DNA of 36,946 bases from an uncultured Acidimicrobiales bacterium (lineage in GTDB: Bacteria > Actinomycetota > Acidimicrobiia > Acidimicrobiales > SZUA-35). Made by a program: the position numbers and the translations under genes. The notes beneath the pieces are model-generated. The model did no database searches and had not been told where the DNA came from. It saw only the letters and a list, made by a program, of their open reading frames with translations. Shown piece after piece: positions 15,504 through 22,055 of this stretch (positions are counted from its first letter, which is position 1; every line of letters begins with the position of its first letter). The DNA is taken from positions 1-36,946 of the forward strand of contig CALIFY010000017.1 of NCBI GenBank assembly GCA_938021675.1, in the 5' to 3' direction.

Positions 15504-16919
15504 ATGAACACACTCCAGCAACTCCTACCACATGGTCGCTCCCTCGTCGAAGGCCTGGGCGACTCGGCCAGATACGACCTGGTCGAGGTCGTCCTCGAAC
15601 CCGACGCCACGCTGCACCTCCCGGGGGGTGAGCGCCTCTACTCGGTCGTCGTCATCGACGGCGAAGTCCTGGTCGACGAAGTGCCGGGAGACCGTCTTCG
15701 CAGCTTCTCCCGGTGGGATGGATTCCACACCTGCCAGGGCACGACGCTCACCGCGGCCGATGACGGAACCACGGCCATTCTCATCGCGTGCGAGGTTTCA
15801 CCCTCGGGCACCCCGCGCGTCGAAGGCCTCCTCGAATTGGATCGGTACACGGTCGACAAGCCGTGGGGCCACGAGGTTTGGTTGACCCAGAACATCCCCG
15901 ACAGCCCGTACGCGCTCAAGCAGATCCACATGAAACAGGGCTTCCAGTCGTCGCTGCAATCCCACGACAACAAGACCGAGACGAACTATCTCGTCGTCGG
16001 GCAGGCGAAGGTGCTGAACGGCATGCCGGCGCCGGCCAACAGCGACGCCACCATTGCCGTCGACGAAATTCCATCACAGGTACACGATCCGGGGTCGGCG
16101 TGGACCAGCGTGCCCCGGATCCTCCACCGCGTCATCGCCATGGCCGACTACACAGCGATCGAGATCAGTACCCCCGAACTCGACGATGTCGTGCGTTGGA
16201 GTGACGACAGCGGCCGGGGAAGCGGAAGGCTCGACGAAGAGCATCGCAGCGCCCGGCTGCATCGCACGACCGAACTGCTCGAGCTCTACACCAACGAGCA
16301 GGAGGCGGTCCGCCGTCAGGTCAAGCCCGAGGTTGTCCACGAACTCCTCGAACAGATCGTGGACACCTACAGCAAGGGCGGCACGGTGTACGCCGCGGCC
16401 AACGGTGGCAACGCCGGCACGCTCGATCACTTCCTCTGCGACTTCAGACATCACCCGTTCGCCTCCGACGACAAGCGGTCGACCGGCCTCGAAGGCCTCC
16501 CTCCGTTGCGGTTTTGCAACCTGGCCGGATCGGCCTCGGAGCTGACGGGACTGGCGAACGACCGAGGATTCGAGAACGTCTTCGCCTGCGCCATCGAGCG
16601 GGTGATAACGGCCGACGATCTCCTCATGGTGTTCAGCGGTAGTGGGAACTCGCCCAATATCGTGGCCGCCGTCGATGTGGCCAAGAAGGCCGGGGCCACC
16701 GTCTTCTCGATGTCGAAGGGGTCGGGGGGCACATGCGCCGAGCTGGCCGACTTGGCGCTCGTCGTCGAGGGTAGCTCCGAGTTCCCGGGCCAGACGGGGG
16801 GCAACGACAACAACTTCCACTTCGAAGACGTGGCCCTCAGCTTGAACCACATCCTCGTCGGGCTGCTACGGGATCGTCTTGGTGAGCAGAAAACCGAGGG
16901 TGGGCGGACCGTTGCCTAG
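15504..16919 (+). CDS. Cupin - SIS (GmhA-like phosphosugar isomerase) fusion protein
   Basis: A 471-aa protein with two parts. The N-terminal half (about 1-225) is a bicupin-like region; its second cupin, 'YTVDKPWGHEVWLT', 'KQIHMKQGFQSSLQSHDNKTETNYLVVGQAKVLNG', resembles the mannose-6-phosphate isomerase type II cupin. The C-terminal half (about 255-460) is an SIS domain closest to sedoheptulose-7-phosphate isomerase GmhA: 'ANGGNAGTLDHFLCDF', 'ASELTGLANDRGFENVFACAIE', 'LLMVFSGSGNSPNIVAAVDVAKKAG', 'SKGSGGTCAELADLALVV'. GmhA turns sedoheptulose-7-P into a heptose-7-P, which fits the transketolase genes just upstream. The cupin may be a second isomerase or epimerase activity, or a sugar-binding module. 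GAAAGGTC lies about 9 nt before ATG 15504. Confidence 0.82.
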   Translation: MNTLQQLLPHGRSLVEGLGDSARYDLVEVVLEPDATLHLPGGERLYSVVVIDGEVLVDEVPGDRLRSFSRWDGFHTCQGTTLTAADDGTTAILIACEVSPSGTPRVEGLLELDRYTVDKPWGHEVWLTQNIPDSPYALKQIHMKQGFQSSLQSHDNKTETNYLVVGQAKVLNGMPAPANSDATIAVDEIPSQVHDPGSAWTSVPRILHRVIAMADYTAIEISTPELDDVVRWSDDSGRGSGRLDEEHRSARLHRTTELLELYTNEQEAVRRQVKPEVVHELLEQIVDTYSKGGTVYAAANGGNAGTLDHFLCDFRHHPFASDDKRSTGLEGLPPLRFCNLAGSASELTGLANDRGFENVFACAIERVITADDLLMVFSGSGNSPNIVAAVDVAKKAGATVFSMSKGSGGTCAELADLALVVEGSSEFPGQTGGNDNNFHFEDVALSLNHILVGLLRDRLGEQKTEGGRTVA

Positions 16920-16936
16920 CTGTTCCCGGACCTGAG

Positions 16937-18088
16937 ATGGGCGACGCAGGATCACTAACGGTTGACGGGGCCGAAACCGGCCGACCGGTCGAGACGATGA
17001 GGAGCGAGAGATTTCTCGTTGCGGTCTGTATGACCGGCTTCTCGCTCGTGGGTTTACTGTCGGCGTTGATCGGACCAAGCCTTCTGATTTTCAGCGAATC
17101 GATTGGTCGTCCAGTCGGTGACCTCGCTGTGGTCGTGTCACTCGATGCGTTCGGGTCGGTCTGCGGCTCATTGCTCGCCGGTGTCTACGCCCGATTCGGA
17201 TCGGTCCGATCCCAGGGTTTTCTGGGGTGCCTCGGGATCGTTGCCGCGGTGTTGGTCGTGCCCCGTATGAACGGCTTCGAGACGCTGAGTGTGGCTGCGT
17301 TCGGGCTCGGACTGTCCAAGACGTTCCTGATCGTCACGGTCAACACGTTGTTGATAAAGGGCCGGGGTCGGTCGGCGGGAAAGCTCATCAGCTCCGCCGA
17401 CATCACCCTCGGAGCAGGTTCGCTCCTGATGCCGATCATCATCGCCAGGGTACTGACCGTCGGGCTCGGGCTTCATGTCTCCTACCTCGTCCCGTGCTTC
17501 ATCGCCGCCGCGCTCGGCCTGGCCTTCATCCTCTTTTTCCCCTCCGCCCGACTGGACGATTGGAACAACGACGTCGAAGACAAGCCGTCCACCCCGGTCT
17601 CCGGGAACGGGACCGATCGACACGGTTCGGTCGCCATCACAGGAGCAGTGGCGGCAACACTGTTCTTCTATGTCGGTTTGGAGGCCAGTCTGTCGGCCTT
17701 CCTCCCCTCCTTCGTGGCAACCCGCGACCTCGTTTCCTCCGCCGCGACGGCCGGAATGTTCACCTCGCTGTTCTGGGCCTCGATCACACTCGGCCGGCTG
17801 CTCTGGATCCCGGCGTTCTCGCGGCTATCACCTACCACAATCCTGAAATGGGCGGCGTGCGTCGCCGCCACCGGCTTCGTGATCGGAGCCACCGGTCGGT
17901 CGAGCACAGAGCTGACCGGCCTGGCCGTAGTCCTCATCGGCTTGGCGTCGGCGCCGGTGTTCCCCACCATGTTCATGATTCTGAACGCCCGCACCTCGAT
18001 GGACGGCTGGGTCAGCGGCACAGCGCTGTCGGCCGCCAGCATCGGAGCAATGTTCTTCCCGTATCTGACAGGGTCCTTTTTACTGTAG
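16937..18088 (+). CDS. MFS transporter (probable exporter of the cluster product)
   Basis: A 383-aa hydrophobic protein with about eleven segments: six between residues 25 and 200, a charged central loop (about 203-230), and five between 233 and 383. It has major-facilitator character (paired Gly/Arg motifs such as 'GVYARFGSVRSQGF' after TM2). It stops at 'MFFPYLTGSFLL', where relatives normally have a twelfth helix, so the C-terminus appears short. The frame that becomes the next gene is already open upstream, so a single indel in the T-run at 18076-18081 would join the two; this is not assumed. ATG 16937 has no good ribosome site; ATG 16997 is an alternative. Export of a modified sugar is inferred from context. 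Confidence 0.8.
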   Translation: MGDAGSLTVDGAETGRPVETMRSERFLVAVCMTGFSLVGLLSALIGPSLLIFSESIGRPVGDLAVVVSLDAFGSVCGSLLAGVYARFGSVRSQGFLGCLGIVAAVLVVPRMNGFETLSVAAFGLGLSKTFLIVTVNTLLIKGRGRSAGKLISSADITLGAGSLLMPIIIARVLTVGLGLHVSYLVPCFIAAALGLAFILFFPSARLDDWNNDVEDKPSTPVSGNGTDRHGSVAITGAVAATLFFYVGLEASLSAFLPSFVATRDLVSSAATAGMFTSLFWASITLGRLLWIPAFSRLSPTTILKWAACVAATGFVIGATGRSSTELTGLAVVLIGLASAPVFPTMFMILNARTSMDGWVSGTALSAASIGAMFFPYLTGSFLL

Positions 18089-18102
18089 TTGGAGATCGAG
18101 CC

Positions 18103-19485
18103 ATGAGTATTCACGAACAGGACCTCGGCGACGGCGACGATCGATTCGAAGCACTGGCGGAGATGCTCGGCGTCGATCGGGCCCGGTACATGACCGAAGC
18201 GGCCGAACGACTGGCGGCGACGCTGAACGGTGCGCCTCTGTGGCACATCAACTCGACCGGCAGAGGCGGCGGGGTGGCCGAACTCCTGAGCCGGGTCCTT
18301 CCCCTCTATAGAGGGCTCGGGGTCGATGCACGGTGGGGAGTGATCGATGCGCCCACGGAGTTCTTCGCCTTCACGAAGGCGTTGGGTTTGGCGGCCTATG
18401 GTGACGATGCGCTGACCGGTGTACTCAACGAGCACAATCGGCGGACCTACCGTACCGTCGGTGACGAACTCGGCCGACAATTCGTGCAGCGGGCGGGCTC
18501 GAACGCAGCAGTCATCCTGCACGACCACCAAACCGCAAGCATGGCTCCCTGCCTTCGACGCCTCGGCACCGGTCCGCTCCTGTGGCGATGCCACGTCGGC
18601 GTGGACGCCCCCAACGAAGCGGCGGCCGTCGCTTGGGATGTACTCGATCCGGTGCTGGAACACGTCGACGCCCGGATCTTCTCCATTCCCCTTCACATAC
18701 CTCCGCCGGGCCCCGGACCGGGCGACGTGGTCATCCCTCCGGTCATCGAACCCACCGCGCCCAAACATCGTCGGTTGACGACCGAAGAGTTCGCCCGTCT
18801 CCGAGGCCGACTGACCGGCGACCGGGCCGGGGACCGACGACACAACGTCTGGTCCACGCCTGGATTCGAGTGGCGACCACCCATCGCCGTCCAGGTGTCA
18901 CGGTGGGACCGGCTGAAGGACATGCACGGATTGCTCGACGACTTCGCCCGATCGTGCCCGTCCGGTTCGCTCGTCCTGGCCGGCCCCGACCCGTCGTCAA
19001 TCGGTGATGACCCGGATCAACCGAAGTTGTTTGATCGCGCGTTGAAACGCTGGAGTGCTCTCGATGACGTCGACCGGCGACGTATCGCCTTGCTCAAACT
19101 GCCGATGGCCGACGAGAACGACAACGCCTTGCTGGTAAACGCGCTGCAACGTCTGGCGGACGTGTTGGTCCAACGGAGCCTGGCCGAGGGATTCGGCCTG
19201 ACGGTGACCGAGGCAATGTGGAAACGTAAACCGGTGGTGGCCAGCTCCGTCGGTGGGCTCCGGGCACAGATTGAGCCCGATCGGTCCGGGCTACTGGTCG
19301 AGCCCGGCGAACCGTTCGGCCCGGCGATCGGACGACTATTCGACGACCCGGCGCTGCGGAACCGATTGGGGGAAGCGGCCAGAGCCCGGGTAGAGGACCA
19401 CTACCTGCCCGATACCGATATCAGGCGGACCCTGGCCGTCCTCGAGACGGTGACGACCGGCAAACCGATAACTGCGAGGAGTTGA
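18103..19485 (+). CDS. TreT-like GT4 glycosyltransferase (trehalose-synthase type)
   Basis: A 460-aa GT-B protein. The N-terminal half has 'PLWHINSTGRGGGVAELLSRVLPLYRGLGVDARW', a glycine-rich loop and acceptor-side pattern diagnostic of glycosyltransferring trehalose synthase. The donor half has 'VSRWDRLKDMHGLLDDF', 'DVLVQRSLAEGFGLTVTEAMWKRKPVVASSVGGLRAQI' (E-x7-E) and 'SGLLVEP'. TreT joins NDP-glucose and glucose into trehalose. With transketolase and isomerase genes beside it, the acceptor may be an unusual sugar, giving a trehalose-like alpha-linked disaccharide; that is inference. GGAG at 18091-18094 precedes ATG 18103 by 8 nt. The stop is one base from the next start codon. Confidence 0.84.
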   Translation: MSIHEQDLGDGDDRFEALAEMLGVDRARYMTEAAERLAATLNGAPLWHINSTGRGGGVAELLSRVLPLYRGLGVDARWGVIDAPTEFFAFTKALGLAAYGDDALTGVLNEHNRRTYRTVGDELGRQFVQRAGSNAAVILHDHQTASMAPCLRRLGTGPLLWRCHVGVDAPNEAAAVAWDVLDPVLEHVDARIFSIPLHIPPPGPGPGDVVIPPVIEPTAPKHRRLTTEEFARLRGRLTGDRAGDRRHNVWSTPGFEWRPPIAVQVSRWDRLKDMHGLLDDFARSCPSGSLVLAGPDPSSIGDDPDQPKLFDRALKRWSALDDVDRRRIALLKLPMADENDNALLVNALQRLADVLVQRSLAEGFGLTVTEAMWKRKPVVASSVGGLRAQIEPDRSGLLVEPGEPFGPAIGRLFDDPALRNRLGEAARARVEDHYLPDTDIRRTLAVLETVTTGKPITARS

Positions 19486-19486
19486 C

Positions 19487-20272
19487 ATGAGACCTTCGGA
19501 AGATCCCGTCGATCACTACCGGCAACAGGGATATGTGACGATGAGCAACGGCCTACCATCCGACGAATTCGAGGACCTCCAGGCGTACTTCGAGCAGCGG
19601 TTCGCCTCCCTCGGAGAAGGTGAACGCCCTGAGGACATGGATGTGCCGCACTTCGACGATCCGACCGTCTTCCGTTGGATCCTCAACGACGAACTCCTCG
19701 ATACCGTCGAGCGCTTCATCGGCCCCGACATCGCGGTGTTCTCCTCCCATTTCTTCTGCAAACCGGCCCACGACGGCAAGCCCGTACCCTGGCACCAAGA
19801 CGCGTACTTCTGGCAACGCCAAATCTCTCCGGCCACCAAGGCCCTGACGGTTTGGCTGGCCATCGACCCCTCCGACCGGGCGAACGGCTGTATGAAGGTC
19901 ATCCCGGCCACTCACCGCCAGGGCATCCTCGGCCACGGCGCCCTCGACGACGAACGATTCGTGTTCGACGAGCGACTCGACACCACCTACTCGACATCGT
20001 CACCGACGCTGGTCGAACTGTCGCCAAACGAGATGTCGGTGCACAGCGCGGCCCTCGTCCACAGCAGCGAGCCGAACACCAGCGACCGCCGTCGATGCGG
20101 TTTCACGATGCGTTACATGAGCACGTCGGTCCGGTTCAAACATGAAGAAGCCGGCTCCTACCATCAGGTGTACTTGGCCAGGGGGCGGGATCGAGCCGGA
20201 AATCGCTACGGTGACCCGACCCGGCGGTACCCGGAACTGCTGGCCGCACGTTCGACATTGACGAAGGGCTGA
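19487..20272 (+). CDS. PhyH-family Fe(II)/2-oxoglutarate dioxygenase
   Basis: A 261-aa protein of the phytanoyl-CoA dioxygenase superfamily. The iron ligands are visible: H103-x-D105 in 'KPVPWHQDAYFWQ', and a distal His at 192 in 'SAALVHSSEPNTSDRRRCGFTMRY', followed by an Arg (202/203) for 2-oxoglutarate. 'LTVWLAIDPSDRANGCMKVIPATHRQG' is the typical central strand. In biosynthetic clusters these enzymes hydroxylate, desaturate or epimerise small molecules. It starts one base after the TreT-like stop and ends two bases before the reductase start, so it is firmly in the operon. A substrate that is the sugar product or its glycoside is inferred. Confidence 0.88.
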   Translation: MRPSEDPVDHYRQQGYVTMSNGLPSDEFEDLQAYFEQRFASLGEGERPEDMDVPHFDDPTVFRWILNDELLDTVERFIGPDIAVFSSHFFCKPAHDGKPVPWHQDAYFWQRQISPATKALTVWLAIDPSDRANGCMKVIPATHRQGILGHGALDDERFVFDERLDTTYSTSSPTLVELSPNEMSVHSAALVHSSEPNTSDRRRCGFTMRYMSTSVRFKHEEAGSYHQVYLARGRDRAGNRYGDPTRRYPELLAARSTLTKG

Positions 20273-20274
20273 TC

Positions 20275-21255
20275 ATGGAATACGTACCCCTCGGCCGCAC
20301 CGGCCTCAAGGTCTCACGATTGTGTCTGGGATGCATGAGCTTCGGCCTTCCGGAGCGAGGCGCCGATTCGTGGACCTTGGACGAGGAGGGCTCCGGTGAA
20401 CTCGTCCGAGCCGCTCTGGATGAGGGGATCAACTTCTTTGACACCGCCAACGTCTACTCGGACGGCACCAGCGAGGAGATCCTGGGCCGACTGGTCCGGA
20501 GGCTGACCGACCGGGAACAACTCGTGATCGCATCGAAGGTCTTCGGGCCGATGAGTGCTGGACCGAATGCTCAGGGCCTGTCCCGCAAGACGATCATCAC
20601 CGAGGTCGAGGCCAGCCTCAGGCGGCTGGAGATGGACTACCTCGACGTGCTCTACATCCACCGGTGGGACCCGTCGACACCGGTCGAGGAAACGATCGAC
20701 GCCATCGACTCGCTCATCTCCTCGGGCAAAGTCCGGTACGCCGGCGCGTCGTCGATGTTCGCCTGGCAGTTCTGCAAGCTGTTGTTCTCCGCCGACCTCC
20801 AGGGTGCCCGGCGGTTCGTGGTCATGCAGAACCACTACAACCTGTTGCACCGGGAGGAGGAGCGGGAGATGATGCAGCTCTGCGCCGACCAGGAGATCGC
20901 CGTCGTGCCGTGGAGTCCGTTGGCTCGGGGTCGCCTGGCCCGCGACCCTTCGCTCGACGACACCGACCGGACATCGGACGACTCGTTCGGCGACAGTCTG
21001 TACGGCATGAACGATGAAGCCGAGGCGACAATCAGGCATCGTGTGGCGGAGGTCGCTGCTTCTCATGAGGTCCCCATGGCAGCCGTCTCGCTGGCGTGGC
21101 TGCTGGCCAAGGGTGTCGTGGCCCCCATCGTGGGGGCGACGAAGGTCGACCAGGTCCTGGAACAGGTCCAAGCGCTCGATGTGCGGCTGTCCCCCGACGA
21201 GATCGCCTCTCTCGAAGCCCCGTACCAACCCTGCCGGCCGGTGGGTTTCGAGTAG
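20275..21255 (+). CDS. Aldo/keto reductase
   Basis: A 326-aa (beta/alpha)8 NADPH-dependent reductase. The catalytic tetrad is intact: D56 and Y61 in 'FFDTANVYSDGTSEEILG', K88 in 'LVIASKVF' and H129 in 'VLYIHRWD'. The N-terminus 'YVPLGRTGLKVSRLCLGCMSFG' and the C-terminal 'PIVGATKVDQVLEQVQAL' NADPH-site motif are typical of the YhdN/AKR11-type group. It would reduce a carbonyl, perhaps one made by the dioxygenase encoded just upstream, or a keto-sugar. It is tightly packed between the PhyH and HAD genes (2-nt and 0-nt gaps). Confidence 0.9.
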   Translation: MEYVPLGRTGLKVSRLCLGCMSFGLPERGADSWTLDEEGSGELVRAALDEGINFFDTANVYSDGTSEEILGRLVRRLTDREQLVIASKVFGPMSAGPNAQGLSRKTIITEVEASLRRLEMDYLDVLYIHRWDPSTPVEETIDAIDSLISSGKVRYAGASSMFAWQFCKLLFSADLQGARRFVVMQNHYNLLHREEEREMMQLCADQEIAVVPWSPLARGRLARDPSLDDTDRTSDDSFGDSLYGMNDEAEATIRHRVAEVAASHEVPMAAVSLAWLLAKGVVAPIVGATKVDQVLEQVQALDVRLSPDEIASLEAPYQPCRPVGFE

Positions 21256-21915
21256 ATGACTCGATGGCAGGTCGAGGTTGCGGCGATGCTCGTCGATCTC
21301 GACGGCACCCTTGTCGACTCCGCTGCCTCGATCGAGCGTTCGTGGCGGCGATGGGCGGGGCAACACAGCAAGACATACGAGTCGCTGGTCGGCCGCCTCC
21401 CCGGCCGTACCGCGGCCGAGATGATCGACATGTTCCTCGACAACACCGATCGAGCAACCGTGCAGAGCGAGGAACAGAAGCTGCTTGACTGGCAATCCGA
21501 GGACAGCAACGACGTCACCGCCATCGCTGGAGCCGACCGGTTCCTTTCGTCGATTCCGGACGACCGGGTCGCCATCGTGACCGCCTGCGATCGCCGACTG
21601 GCCACGGCGAGACTCCGAGCCGCCGGACTGAGGGTTCCCTCGCTCATCATCGGCTGTCACGAGGTGGAACGGGGCAAGCCTGAACCCGACGGTTTTCTCC
21701 TCGCCGCCGATCTGTTGGGTTTCGACGCCCGACGGTGCCTCGTGGTGGAGGACTCGCCGGCCGGGGTGGCCTCAGGTCAACAGGCCGGTAGCCCGGTGTT
21801 GAAGATCGGACCTGAAGCCATCCGATCCGATCTCTCGGCCGACGACTTCTCCGGTGTGAGCATCGAGATCGACAAACGCTCCGAACTCCCCATTCGTGTC
21901 ACCGCCGCCTTTTAG
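21256..21915 (+). CDS. HAD-superfamily phosphatase (beta-phosphoglucomutase-like)
   Basis: A 219-aa HAD subfamily IA protein: motif I 'LVDLDGTLVD' (nucleophile D14, D16), motif II 'AIVTACD', motif III Lys in 'ERGKPEPDGF' and motif IV 'CLVVEDSPAGVASGQQAG'. This pattern is shared by sugar-phosphate phosphatases and beta-phosphoglucomutases. As last gene of the operon, its ATG directly abutting the reductase stop, it most likely removes the phosphate from the sugar-phosphate intermediate before export. A mutase role cannot be excluded by sequence alone. Confidence 0.87.
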   Translation: MTRWQVEVAAMLVDLDGTLVDSAASIERSWRRWAGQHSKTYESLVGRLPGRTAAEMIDMFLDNTDRATVQSEEQKLLDWQSEDSNDVTAIAGADRFLSSIPDDRVAIVTACDRRLATARLRAAGLRVPSLIIGCHEVERGKPEPDGFLLAADLLGFDARRCLVVEDSPAGVASGQQAGSPVLKIGPEAIRSDLSADDFSGVSIEIDKRSELPIRVTAAF

Positions 21916-21920
21916 GCGGC
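21904..21920 (+). terminator. Small terminator-like hairpin at the end of the transketolase operon
   Basis: GCCGCC-TTTTA-GGCGGC, with the TAG stop of the HAD gene in the loop. The stem is only 6 bp and no U-tract follows, so termination here is tentative. It is followed by a 140-bp spacer to the VanW gene. Confidence 0.35.
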
Positions 21921-22055
21921 CACCGTCCACTCCACTTCACCCGTCACGGCGTCCAACTCGTGTCGACCTCGTTGCGACCGTCGGGATGACCGAACTGTCT
22001 ATGGTCTTCATGACAGAATGGTGCGCCGGTACGCGAAGACGGCGAGGGCAGACAG

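Noticed and set aside
17227-18102. Upstream continuation of the TreT-like gene's frame through the MFS gene
   Set aside because: The translation there is Arg/His-rich out-of-frame MFS sequence; ATG 18103 has a ribosome site and the family N-terminus.
20314-21660. Minus-strand open frame of about 450 codons across the AKR and HAD genes
   Set aside because: It is antisense to two well-supported enzymes and is a composition shadow rich in Asp/Arg/His.
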